Numbered from the stretch's first letter, positions 19,211 through 29,188 are shown. The stretch is DNA of 64,000 nt from Gammaproteobacteria bacterium (GCA_004172865.1 SEBV01000001.1:248001-312000); one strand, 5' to 3'. The notes: generated by a model not told the origin, from the letters alone. Program-made: numbers and translations.

Positions 19211-22200
19211 TTATTTATTAGAAGTCCATTCAATGGCTTTGCGGATCATCTCGGTCATATTCGGGTCCGAGAAATTCGCGTCCACGTGTCCAACGGCGGT
19301 ATAGAAAGTACGGCCTTTACCGATGGTGCTGGTGTAAATCACCGGGTGATCCGCGACCGGGTAATTCGAGGTGTAACTGGTGCGATCCAGAGTCCCGAGC
19401 ACTTGTACTGTCGGTACGTTGCGTGGATCGGTTTTCCAGAAATACCACTCATCGCTCAACCACCATTCGGCGCCAATGTGATTTACCAAGCTATTGGTTT
19501 GTTGCTCGATTTTCACTTTCGCCCGTGGAATACCATCGCCGTGGTGAATAAATTCACCGCCCGCCAAGAGTGTTCCGGTGTACCAGGGCCAGTTGTGCTC
19601 GGTATCCGCTGCTGAGTGAGTACCTACCCAACCGCCGCCGTTTTCAATGTAAGCCTGGAATGCGGCTTTTTGATTGGCATCGAAGATATCGCCAGTGGTG
19701 TTCATAAACACAACCGTTGAGTACTTCGCCAAATTGGCGGTAGTGAACAAGCTTGCATCCTCAGAAGCCGCCACTGTGTAGCCATTTTCAGCAGCGATTT
19801 TTTGCAGCATGGCGATACCGGCTGGGATTGAATCGTGACGGAAGCCAGAAGTTTTCGAGAAAATCAGTATGCTCGGGCAGCTGGTACCACAGCTGACGCG
19901 GAACTTACGGGTTTTCGGCACGCTGACTTCAACACCGCTGCTATTTACCAGACTCACTTTCAGGGTGTGCGGCCCAGTCGCTAACAAGCCGAGGTTGATG
20001 GCATTGAGGTTATTCACTTTTACCGGTGCGTTGTAGTCGAGGTAATAGTTGTAACTGCCGTTTGGAACCCAGCTGGTGTCAGAGATAGCCACTTGCAGGC
20101 TTACGTTGGTGGTTTTGGCGATAACAGCATCGGCTGCTGGCGCTACAAAACTGATCAACGCGGGATTGGTATCCACCGCAATGCCATAGGTTTCAAACTC
20201 AAACAGTGAATAGCCGTAAGTCGTTGCCCGTACAGTTCCGCGCATGCGGATGTAACGACCGCGTTGGCCATCCAATGTGATGGTTTCAATCCCGCCAATG
20301 CCGTTGTTGTTAGTGTAGGCGTTGGTCCAATCAGTACCGTTTTCAGATACATCGATGGTGTAGGCCTTGGCGTAAGCCGGTTCCCAATTCAGCAGAACTT
20401 TGGTGAAATAGAAGCTCTTACCCATATCCAGTTGCAGATATTGTGGATCGGCAGCCGCACTTTCCCAGCGAGTGGTGGTGTTTCCATCAATCGCCGCCGC
20501 CGCCGTATTAGCACCAAGAATCGTAGACGCCGACGCCGATACCGGAGTCAACTTTGCAGGGCTTGGCGTAACCGGTGTAGTACCGCCGGTTTTCACGGTG
20601 AAAGTACGGCTGGCAGCTGTGCCTACTACGGCGTTGGCGGCGTTGTACAAGGTTGCCGTTACGGTGTGAGTACCCACTGCTGGTGCACCGAGGTTGACCG
20701 CATTCGCATTGGTGACTTTTACCGCCGTACCGCTATTCAGTTTATAGCTGTAGCTATTGCCCGCGGTAAACCAGGCGGCATCGCTAATGGCGACTTGCAG
20801 GCTTACGTTGGTGCCAGAGTTATATTCCTGACTCGCCGTTGGCGTTGTGATGCTGATCGTCGGTGTACCTGCTGCGGCCACACTGAACGTGGTGGTGACA
20901 GCTGTACCGACTACCGCATTCGCAGCGTTGTACAGGGTTGCGGTAACTGTATGAGTACCGACTGCTGGGGTTCCAAGATTAACCGCGTTGGCGTTAGTCG
21001 CTTTTACGGCAGTCCCGTTATCCAGCTTGTAGGTGTAGCTATTGCCAGCGGTGAACCAGGCTGAATCGCTAACGGCAACTTGCAGATTAACTGCCGTGCC
21101 CGATGTAAACGACTGGTTAGCTGTGGGCGCTGTGATCGCAATCGTTGGCGTTGAGCTGCCAATCGCACTGCCAAGCACAGTGAATTCCCACAAGGAGAAG
21201 CCCCATTGCGTCGCACGAGTTACGCAATTCAAGCGCACATAACGACCTTGACCGCTGACGGTCAGGGTGTCTATGCCACCATCGCCGGTAGTCGTTGTAT
21301 AGAGTTGCGTCCAGGGTGCAGCACCGGTATCCGATACCTGAATGTTGTAACCCTTGCCGTAAGCACCTTCCCAATTCAATACCACCTGGCTGATATTCAT
21401 CTTCGAGCCTAGGTCGATTTGAATGTATTGGTTGTCCGCCAACGCACTTTCCCAACGGGTATTGGGATTGTTGTCTGTCGCATTGGCCGCAACGTTGGTT
21501 CCGGTAATCGCTGAACTGGTGACTGGTTTGCCAACCGAAATTGGCGCTGCAGCCACAGCATTTACCGTAAACGAACGTGTAACCGCCGTACCAACTGCTG
21601 CACCCGCTTTGTAAAGCTGCAAGCTGAGGTTGTGAGTGCCAACTGCTGGCGTACCGAGGGTTACGGCATTGCCATTGGCGACGGTAACTGCAGCCGCATT
21701 ATCCAGCGTGTATTTATAGCTGTTGCCAGCGGTAAACCAGGTTGAGTCAGACACTGCTACTTGTAAACTAACTGCGGTGCCCTGGTTATATTGCTGGCCT
21801 GCCGTTGGCGTAGACACGCTGATGGTTGGCGTTGGAGTGCCCACCACATCGCTGCTGCCCCATACTTCAAATTCAAACAATGAATAACCGTAACCAGTCG
21901 CTCGCGTAGTGCCGGTCAAACGAATGTAGCGATATTTGCCGGTAACTTTGTCGTGGATTTCAATACCGCCGGTGCCGTTATTTTGCGTCACCAGATTGGT
22001 CCAGGTGGTGCGATCAAGCGAGCCATCAACCTTGTAGACTTTGCCGTAAGCCGCTTCCCACTGCAGCATTACTTCGCTGATGTTGTAGGCTGCTTGCAGG
22101 TCAATCTCAAAAGTTTGTGGATCGGCAAAGGCGCTGCCCCAACGAGTGGTTGGGTCACCATCAACCGCTTTATTCCCCGTCAAATCACCTTCAAAGGAAG

Positions 22201-25042
22201 ACACAGTGACTGGCTTGCCTTTGGAGAGCAGTATTTTTTCGGTCGGTTGCGTCGTGCCGCCCAAGCCGGCAATCCATTGGCTCAGCAGCGTTATGTATTC
22301 GCTGTGTTCCAAAGAACGGCCAATCGGTGGCATACGGTCGTTGGTATTGATGCTCTTGTCGCGAATATAGAGGATGGATTCAGTCGCTTTACCAGACGCA
22401 ACTACCTTGGCGTTGAGAATGCCGTAGTCCTTATCGTACTCACGAATACCGGTAGTAAGCGCATCCACAATCTTCATTTGCGCCAGTGGCGTGTTGTAGC
22501 GCGCATCCCATTGCGACGCGCCGTTGCCGGTGCCGTGGCAGTGCGCACAGTTAGCATCGAGATAGGATTTCACGCGTTTTTCCAAATCCGCACTGGTATC
22601 ACTCAATGCAGCAAGCTTGTCGTAAGTACCGACTTGCGCGTTGTTGAGAGCAGGCGTGAAGAGCGCGAGATTGTTGAAATGCACCAGTTGATTTTCAGTA
22701 ACGTTACCGGGGTAGGTGTAGTTACTGTTGAGTTGGCGCGTGCTCAGACCGAGGATTTGCGATGACTCCGCGTTGTGGCAGGCCAGGCAATCTGATGGGC
22801 TTGGGTAAGTCCAGGTTTGTTTGCTCGTGGTATTGTCCGCATTGGTAATGGTGAAATCTTGCGTTGCACCTGTGGTTAACAAATCTGCATCAGTACCATC
22901 TGCGCGCCATTTATAGGTTACGCCGTAGACTTTGCCGTCAGCTTTGGTAACGATCAAACGTGTCTCCAGCGGCTTAACGGTGGCGGGATTTTTCGCATCC
23001 ACTGGCAAGGCAAAGTGTTTAACCGCAACTGTACCTTGTGGGTAAGTCCAGTTGTCTTTCGCGCTCCAATTGATTTTTTTGGATTTGGGAATGGAGATCC
23101 AGCGTGATTTTACTGCGCGATCAGACCAGAGTTGGCTGATAGGTGCAAAGGGAATCAAGTTGGCCGAAGGCACAAAGTTAGCATTGGTAAGGCTGGTAAA
23201 TGCACCGGTTTGCGATAACAACTTGGGTACGCCGGTGAAAGCTGCGTCCAGAGTTTTGGGCATATTCAAGTAAGCGAATTCAGTCAGTGGCTCTTCCGGC
23301 GTGGTCGCCTTGGCCGCGTAAACTTCGAATTCATAAATTGAATGGCCGTAAGCACTGGCGCGTGCCAAACCGGTAAAGCGAATGTACTGGTACTTTTTGG
23401 TGGAGTTGATCATACGCAACTCGGTCGCACCGGTACCGGCTTTTTCATCTACTAACAAATCCCATGGGCCGTTCGCGGTTGTAGAGGCTTCGATGGTGTA
23501 TTTCGAGCTGTAAGCGGCTTCCCACTTGATCTTGATGCTCGCAATATCTGTCGCTGCACGCAGGGCGATATTCAGTACTTGTGGATCAGTAGCGGCAGTT
23601 TCCCAACGAGTTGTCTCGCTACCATCCACAATATTCGATGGAAGGTTACCGTTTACTGAGTTACCAGTGACAGTTGCGCCCAGGGCAAGGTTTGGCCCGC
23701 TGTCGCGGTCGCCAATGTAATCAAAACGATAGAGCGAACCGTTATTGAAGGGTTCGTGATCGCAGCAACCTGAACCCCATTGCAACACGTAGAGTTGTTG
23801 TGTGCTTGGGTCGAACTCGGCGTCGTTAGCGCCCTGGAAGTTGGTGGTATTGAGCGGTAAATCTTCTGGAATTGAAGGTCTGGTTTGATCAGCCACTTTA
23901 ATGGTGAAGAATTTACTGCTGTTAAAATCCCAATAAATCAAGCGGCCATCAAAATAAGCCGGCAATTTAAATTCATTTTTTATCGCATCATTAATACGGT
24001 AAACCGGGCCCGCCATAGTAGCGCGGTGCAGAATCGTCCAAATCGCTGGTTTGTTAGGTGGAAGGGTTTTAGCACCGGTGTTGGTCGCGTAGTTATTGGT
24101 GTTGTTAAGCGCGTTGTAACCCGCATAAGGTTCGTTAAAACCGAGCACATAGGGCCAACCGTAGTTGCCGGGTTCTTTCAATTCATTGAGTTCATCCATA
24201 CCCATTGGGCCTTCTGCGCTAGCAGCTGAAGCATCTGGGCCAATATCGCCAACGTAGGTGATGTTAGTTAAAGGATCGATATTCAAACGATAGGGATTGC
24301 GAAAACCCATACCGTAAATTTCACCGCGATGGGTTGAATCCTGCGGGAAGAGGTTGCCTGCAGGAATGGTGTAGCCACCCGCTGCCGTGGGGGTGATGCG
24401 CAACACTTTACCGCGCAAGTCATTGGTATTGCCCGAAGTCTCTTGGGCACCGGCAGAGAAATAACCGGTTGCCGCATTGTTATCACCGGTGGTGATGAAC
24501 AAATTGCCGTTCTTATCGAACTTGAGCGAGCCGCCCATATGGCCGTTGGCTTCGCGGCCAGTAATCCATTCCAGTACAATTTTTTCTGAAGCGGTATCCA
24601 GTGAGTTATCTGCTTTTACAACAAAGCGAGATACGCGCGTTTTGCTGCCAGGTGAGGTGTATTGCAGGAATACATAGCCGTTGGTGGTGAAGTTGGGGTC
24701 AAGCGCAATGCTCAACAAACCATCTTCAAATTCACAGCGCACGTTCGGCACTATTGAAGTCGGGTTGGTGTTGGCCGGGCCGCTAAGTTTCCAACCGAAA
24801 AACTTGCCGCATTTGCTGACAATAAAAACGCGGCCATCTTTAGAAATTTCAAATGCCGTTGATAAATCCAGCCCCGTCGCAATTACCGTGCGCTGGAAGT
24901 CGGTAGCTACAGGCGCTTGCGCGCTTGCTGAGCCAATCATAAACACGTTCAGGGTGAAAATAGAAAGCAACAGCCAAAGCCGTTTACACATTGTATTACT
25001 TGCAGCGAACCGCATAGCTATCAGGTTTATTAAGATGTTCAT
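19211..25042 (-). CDS. Secreted multidomain protein: PQQ-type glucose/sorbosone dehydrogenase, discoidin, di-CxxCH cytochrome region, discoidin/Ig repeats, ThuA-like domain
   Basis: Start moved to M11 of the ORF (25042, GGAG upstream). GSDH-like residues ~56-455, discoidin ~459-587, heme motifs CLACH (762-766) and CAHCH (842-846), discoidin ~945-1073, ~1175-1301 and ~1504-1631, Ig-like ~1080-1172, 1307-1400, 1402-1495 and 1636-1727, ThuA ~1733-1953 (ORF numbering). Confidence 0.88.
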   Translation of the reverse strand: MNILINLIAMRFAASNTMCKRLWLLLSIFTLNVFMIGSASAQAPVATDFQRTVIATGLDLSTAFEISKDGRVFIVSKCGKFFGWKLSGPANTNPTSIVPNVRCEFEDGLLSIALDPNFTTNGYVFLQYTSPGSKTRVSRFVVKADNSLDTASEKIVLEWITGREANGHMGGSLKFDKNGNLFITTGDNNAATGYFSAGAQETSGNTNDLRGKVLRITPTAAGGYTIPAGNLFPQDSTHRGEIYGMGFRNPYRLNIDPLTNITYVGDIGPDASAASAEGPMGMDELNELKEPGNYGWPYVLGFNEPYAGYNALNNTNNYATNTGAKTLPPNKPAIWTILHRATMAGPVYRINDAIKNEFKLPAYFDGRLIYWDFNSSKFFTIKVADQTRPSIPEDLPLNTTNFQGANDAEFDPSTQQLYVLQWGSGCCDHEPFNNGSLYRFDYIGDRDSGPNLALGATVTGNSVNGNLPSNIVDGSETTRWETAATDPQVLNIALRAATDIASIKIKWEAAYSSKYTIEASTTANGPWDLLVDEKAGTGATELRMINSTKKYQYIRFTGLARASAYGHSIYEFEVYAAKATTPEEPLTEFAYLNMPKTLDAAFTGVPKLLSQTGAFTSLTNANFVPSANLIPFAPISQLWSDRAVKSRWISIPKSKKINWSAKDNWTYPQGTVAVKHFALPVDAKNPATVKPLETRLIVTKADGKVYGVTYKWRADGTDADLLTTGATQDFTITNADNTTSKQTWTYPSPSDCLACHNAESSQILGLSTRQLNSNYTYPGNVTENQLVHFNNLALFTPALNNAQVGTYDKLAALSDTSADLEKRVKSYLDANCAHCHGTGNGASQWDARYNTPLAQMKIVDALTTGIREYDKDYGILNAKVVASGKATESILYIRDKSINTNDRMPPIGRSLEHSEYITLLSQWIAGLGGTTQPTEKILLSKGKPVTVSSFEGDLTGNKAVDGDPTTRWGSAFADPQTFEIDLQAAYNISEVMLQWEAAYGKVYKVDGSLDRTTWTNLVTQNNGTGGIEIHDKVTGKYRYIRLTGTTRATGYGYSLFEFEVWGSSDVVGTPTPTISVSTPTAGQQYNQGTAVSLQVAVSDSTWFTAGNSYKYTLDNAAAVTVANGNAVTLGTPAVGTHNLSLQLYKAGAAVGTAVTRSFTVNAVAAAPISVGKPVTSSAITGTNVAANATDNNPNTRWESALADNQYIQIDLGSKMNISQVVLNWEGAYGKGYNIQVSDTGAAPWTQLYTTTTGDGGIDTLTVSGQGRYVRLNCVTRATQWGFSLWEFTVLGSAIGSSTPTIAITAPTANQSFTSGTAVNLQVAVSDSAWFTAGNSYTYKLDNGTAVKATNANAVNLGTPAVGTHTVTATLYNAANAVVGTAVTTTFSVAAAGTPTISITTPTASQEYNSGTNVSLQVAISDAAWFTAGNSYSYKLNSGTAVKVTNANAVNLGAPAVGTHTVTATLYNAANAVVGTAASRTFTVKTGGTTPVTPSPAKLTPVSASASTILGANTAAAAIDGNTTTRWESAAADPQYLQLDMGKSFYFTKVLLNWEPAYAKAYTIDVSENGTDWTNAYTNNNGIGGIETITLDGQRGRYIRMRGTVRATTYGYSLFEFETYGIAVDTNPALISFVAPAADAVIAKTTNVSLQVAISDTSWVPNGSYNYYLDYNAPVKVNNLNAINLGLLATGPHTLKVSLVNSSGVEVSVPKTRKFRVSCGTSCPSILIFSKTSGFRHDSIPAGIAMLQKIAAENGYTVAASEDASLFTTANLAKYSTVVFMNTTGDIFDANQKAAFQAYIENGGGWVGTHSAADTEHNWPWYTGTLLAGGEFIHHGDGIPRAKVKIEQQTNSLVNHIGAEWWLSDEWYFWKTDPRNVPTVQVLGTLDRTSYTSNYPVADHPVIYTSTIGKGRTFYTAVGHVDANFSDPNMTEMIRKAIEWTSNK

Positions 25043-25487
25043 TGAGTTTCTCCAATAGAACAGGAATAGCACAGGTCATCGCGAGGCCGCTTTGAGGGAT
25101 GTGCATCAGTTTAAGGACGTGGAGATAATGAAATTACGGAAAGAAATTTCACGTTAAGCGGCTCGGTACAAAACCTGTTTATTAATTATGTGGTTTGTAG
25201 AGCTAGCCTATAGTGAAGTAAGCGCTTGCGGGTATCGTCTCAGTTTTGGTTATTGGTTAAACATGGGAGAAAACGGGAAAAATACATGAAAATCGCGCCG
25301 AAAAGTCGTGCGAGTATTGATTGCAGCTACAAAACCTACGTTCTGATCTGCGTGTAGGAGTACGAGTGCGATTGATATTTATAAGGCGTACGTTGGTTTG
25401 CGATCCAGTGCGCCAGCGAATGAGATCTAGATCACAAGCGCTGCGCAACTAAATTTAAAAATCGCTAGGAATTGTGGAGAAAAATAA

Positions 25488-25973
25488 CTAATTTTTTGTG
25501 TCGTTTTTATATGAGTAAATCACCAACAAAAATACGCCAGCCATAATGGCCATATCCGCAACATTAAAAATACCGGTGCGCAAACCGCCAATTCCCATAT
25601 TCATAAAATCCACTACGCCGCCGTTATTAGTGATGCGGTCATAGAGATTACTGAAGCCGCCGCTCAACACTAATCCACAGGCAAGGTTTTGAATATCATT
25701 CATGGTTTTGTCGCGCAATGCATAAATACTAAAACCAATTAAAAATACGCCAACTAGCCCACTGAAAATTAAATTGCGTATGCCCTCGGGCAAAGTATTT
25801 CCCAATCCTAAAAATGCGCCGTGATTAATGGAGTAGGTCAGTACAAAAAAATCGTTCCACCAACTGAGTTCTTCATGGCCAAACAAATGCTTAGTGGCGA
25901 GAACTTTTGTGTATTGATCGATAGCGATAGAAATTAACGAGGTAACGCCGATAAATAATAATTTTTTGTTCAT
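25488..25973 (-). CDS. lspA: Lipoprotein signal peptidase (SPase II) family
   Basis: 161 aa; DQYTKVLA, GGFSNLYDR, GVVDFMNMG, FNVADMAI with both catalytic Asp contexts; 4 TM. Confidence 0.85.
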   Translation of the reverse strand: MNKKLLFIGVTSLISIAIDQYTKVLATKHLFGHEELSWWNDFFVLTYSINHGAFLGLGNTLPEGIRNLIFSGLVGVFLIGFSIYALRDKTMNDIQNLACGLVLSGGFSNLYDRITNNGGVVDFMNMGIGGLRTGIFNVADMAIMAGVFLLVIYSYKNDTKN

Positions 25974-26638
25974 TAAGCTTTTCCTGAAAGCGCCATAAAA
26001 ATCCCGGCGGCAATTAATATAAGACCTGAAATCGTGTTAAACCACAGTTGATGTTTGGGTGCTTTAAGCCAGCGCATAATTTTATTGCCAGCAATAGCGT
26101 AGGCAAACATCCACAAAAAATCGGTAATCAAAAAAGTAAGGGTGAGAACCAAAAACTGCGGCACTAAAGGTTGGTGATAGTTAATAAATTGCGGAAAGAG
26201 CGCGCCGAAATAAATCAAACCTTTAGGGTTGCTAATCGCGATGAAAAACGAATTCCAGCCCACGGATTTGGCAGAATATATTTTGGTGTCAGTTTCAACC
26301 TGGCCGATGTTTATGGGAGTGCGAATTATCTGCACACCTAAAAACGCTAAGTAGCCCGCGCCGCCCCATTTTACGATATTAAATAACAAATCGTTTTGGC
26401 TGACGATAAGTCCCAAACCCAGCGCCGACAGCGCCACCAACACTAAATTGCCAGCGCATGCGCCCAACATTCCCGCCATCGCCTTACGCATGCCCAAACG
26501 TCCACCATTAGTCATGCAAGACAGCATTACCGGCCCCGGGCTCGCAGACACAATAAAAGTAATGGAGAAAAACAGGCTGAAATTCGTAATAGGCATCGGG
26601 GTGCTCTCGACCAAGGCCGCTATCTTAGTCGAGGCCAT
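25973..26638 (-). CDS. LysE/RhtB family transporter
   Basis: 221 aa; SASPGPVMLSCMTNGGRLGMRKAMAGMLGACAGN, NPKGLIYFGALFPQF. True start may be M15 (26596). Confidence 0.85.
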   Translation of the reverse strand: MASTKIAALVESTPMPITNFSLFFSITFIVSASPGPVMLSCMTNGGRLGMRKAMAGMLGACAGNLVLVALSALGLGLIVSQNDLLFNIVKWGGAGYLAFLGVQIIRTPINIGQVETDTKIYSAKSVGWNSFFIAISNPKGLIYFGALFPQFINYHQPLVPQFLVLTLTFLITDFLWMFAYAIAGNKIMRWLKAPKHQLWFNTISGLILIAAGIFMALSGKA

Positions 26639-26732
26639 GCATGTGAGCTAGTCCAACGTGCGCGGGCGGCGTATTTGGGATTTTCTTCTATACTCAGGAA
26701 ATTCCTAATGGCGAACATTTAAAAGGTGAATC

Positions 26733-27062
26733 ATGTCCAACGATAGTATTGCTAAAGCGGTAAAAATTCTCGAAGGCTTATCAGCAGGTTTGGATGAAGC
26801 CTATTGGGAAGCCAGCACCATTGAGCGAAAAGACTTTTTCTACGACATCATCAGCGCCGTGCATTCCGAATTATCTGAAATTGGCAAACTAAGTGTGTTG
26901 GATCACGATTTGGTTTATGAGCCAATCACTGTTGAGTTTCGCGCGGCCCGCGCAAAGCTGAGCAAGCTGCGTAAATTGTTAGATGAATTCGTATTGCGCT
27001 CAGCGACAGCAGCGCGTTTGGAAACCTTGATTAACGACGCCGTTTCATTACCACTTCGTTGA
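26733..27062 (+). CDS. Hypothetical protein, helical
   Basis: 109 aa ORF with GGTGAATC upstream, no overlap with other genes; no family recognised. Confidence 0.55.
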   Translation: MSNDSIAKAVKILEGLSAGLDEAYWEASTIERKDFFYDIISAVHSELSEIGKLSVLDHDLVYEPITVEFRAARAKLSKLRKLLDEFVLRSATAARLETLINDAVSLPLR

Positions 27063-27280
27063 AATCGAGCGTGTTTGCAGATCTTTATAGCGTTTTTAAA
27101 TGAGTTTGTGCGGTTTATCTCAAATTAATGTAAAAAATCATATTTTTAAACTGGAAATTTTTTGATCAGCACCAATACTTAAAAAACTGATGGATGCATT
27201 GAGTTGCACGTTGGCATCAGTGGGTTTAATTGTTACCCAGTTGGAATTCCCTTTTATTTTGTACTCTAGTATGGTCTTGG

Positions 27281-27308
27281 CCGGTGCTGTTTCAGCACCG
27301 GTTTTTTT
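27281..27308 (+). terminator. Terminator or attenuator just upstream of the 27333 gene
   Basis: CCGGTGCTG-TTT-CAGCACCGG-TTTTTTT. Confidence 0.8.
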
Positions 27309-27332
27309 ATGTTTAAAATTTGGCGACGATCT

Positions 27333-27785
27333 ATGAAAAATCTACTGCTGTTATTATTTGGTTTTGTTGCAATTGATGCGAGCGCACAAAGCTGTTTGCC
27401 AGTGAAAAAGTTAATTGCGCTAGACACTCGTTATGAGGAAGCAACTCGAATTGGTGATGCGGATTTTTTGCAAAATCTTTTAGCGGATGATTTCGTCTGG
27501 GTTCACAATCTTGCCTCTGCAATTGAAAATAAATCGGTCATCATCGCTCGCGCAAAAAATCCACAAGAAATTCCCAAGGCAAGAACGACCAGCGAATTGA
27601 ATGCACATGTGTTAAAAAACACGGTTGTGTTGCGCGGTTTAAGCAGCGTGGACAAATGGAACGCCGATGGTAAAACCTGGCGTACATCGCGTTACCAATT
27701 TATGCGAACTTATGTGAGCACCAGCAAAGGCTGTAAATTGCTTTCAGCGCAAACGATGAAAGTGTGGTCGAGTGATGGCAGCTAA
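27333..27785 (+). CDS. Exported NTF2-like (DUF4440-type) protein
   Basis: MKNLLLLLFGFVAIDASAQ signal peptide; LLADDFVWVHNLASAIENKSVII. Confidence 0.65.
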   Translation: MKNLLLLLFGFVAIDASAQSCLPVKKLIALDTRYEEATRIGDADFLQNLLADDFVWVHNLASAIENKSVIIARAKNPQEIPKARTTSELNAHVLKNTVVLRGLSSVDKWNADGKTWRTSRYQFMRTYVSTSKGCKLLSAQTMKVWSSDGS

Positions 27786-27800
27786 TAATTACCGCCAACT

Positions 27801-27829
27801 AAAAATGCCCGCAGAGTGCGGGCATTTTT
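27801..27829. terminator. Bidirectional terminator
   Basis: AAAAATGCCCGCAGAGTGCGGGCATTTTT between convergent genes. Confidence 0.9.
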
Positions 27830-27845
27830 AGTTGATTTTGAAGCG

Positions 27846-29066
27846 TTAATTTTTTAGCGGGTATTTCTCAGCCCATTTTTTATATTTCAGCAACACTTTA
27901 TTCCCCGCCGTGTTGTACCATCCATAACCATTGCGTCGCTCTTCTGATATTTCGCTCACCGTGTAATGAATTGAACTATCGCGATCACCGAACACAGGTT
28001 TGTTGGTACCAATTTCATAAAATCTCGCCCACATCGGTGGTGCCTGCGGATCAGCTTGCGGCGCCACATCATTATGGGCCCAACGCTGCCCAACAATTTT
28101 ATTATCATCCAACCATTTCGCTGCGGCATGAATAGCTTTAATGGTGTCGGTATCGGGAGATTTTATATCCATCAAAAAATTAATGAGCGAAGCACTTTCT
28201 GAAGTAGAAAGCGAAATCATTTCAAAGTTGCGCGCTTTCGCGGGCGCAAGCGTTACACGGTCATGTTGCGCCCCCCAAATAGTTAATTGTCCGTTGGTGA
28301 CAACCTGGGTTTTCTTAATGCAATCCAATCCTTTCGCAAAACTTTGCTGCGCAAGCTCGCGTGTTTTTTGCGATGTAAACGCATATTCATTTTTGCCCTG
28401 GCCAATGTCATACAACAACTCCATTAAATCTTTCATAAGATTATCGTTGTAAGTAATGTGATCGTGATAGCCGCTTACCAAGGGATAATTTTGCGGCCAG
28501 CCACCATTGGGGTACTGCGCATCCAAAATTAACTGCACGCCGCGTTCAAACGCATCGGAATAAATTTTCTTTTGTGTTAGCGAATAAGCTCGGGCAAGTA
28601 ATTGTAATTGCGTGCTAGTGGCATCGTTATCGAAGGTGGGAATGTAATCTGCTTCAACACCAAATGCCTGGCCTTTCTGACGCGGGCCTTTTGCCATGTC
28701 AGTACGTTTTGACCATCCGCCTGATGGCGTTTGGAAAGAGAGAATATTATTTAAAATGCGCTCGCCTTCTTCACTTTTAAACCAATCATCAGTCTGCTTA
28801 GGGTCGAATCCAAATTGATTGATGTGTTCGGGAAGTGTCGCTTTATTGAGGCCGAGTGCTTTTACTTCCGCTGCAATTTTAGCTTGGTCGAGTTTTTGTA
28901 ATTTGTTGGATTTTTCAATGTAGGCACGCCATTCCGGTGTATTGGGAACGGGGTTTTTAGTATGTTCTTCGCCTGTGGCAGCGAAGCTTGAGATGCTTAA
29001 TAACAACAGACTTGAAAGGCAATATTTTAAATATTTCGCGCATAGAAAATGTAATTGGATTTTCAT
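27846..29066 (-). CDS. Pectate lyase, PL10 family
   Basis: 406 aa; signal peptide; QTPSGGWSKRTDMA, FDNDATSTQLQLLARAY, YPNGGWPQNYP, HDHITYNDN, PPMWARFYEIGTNKPVFGDRD, RRNGYGWY. Confidence 0.88.
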   Translation of the reverse strand: MKIQLHFLCAKYLKYCLSSLLLLSISSFAATGEEHTKNPVPNTPEWRAYIEKSNKLQKLDQAKIAAEVKALGLNKATLPEHINQFGFDPKQTDDWFKSEEGERILNNILSFQTPSGGWSKRTDMAKGPRQKGQAFGVEADYIPTFDNDATSTQLQLLARAYSLTQKKIYSDAFERGVQLILDAQYPNGGWPQNYPLVSGYHDHITYNDNLMKDLMELLYDIGQGKNEYAFTSQKTRELAQQSFAKGLDCIKKTQVVTNGQLTIWGAQHDRVTLAPAKARNFEMISLSTSESASLINFLMDIKSPDTDTIKAIHAAAKWLDDNKIVGQRWAHNDVAPQADPQAPPMWARFYEIGTNKPVFGDRDSSIHYTVSEISEERRNGYGWYNTAGNKVLLKYKKWAEKYPLKN

Positions 29067-29188
29067 AAATCACTCAGCGGTTGGTTTTTAAATTTATATT
29101 TGCTAATGGCAAATTTTTTAGTATTGACCGAGTGACGAATCCATTCGACAGTTTTTTGATTTGAATTTTTTTGTACTAATTGACTAGC

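Noticed and set aside
20264-21064. 266-aa plus-strand ORF
   Set aside because: Antisense to the coherent multidomain dehydrogenase CDS; composition (Arg/Cys-rich) typical of a shadow ORF. Same for 21953..22765 and 2226..2804.
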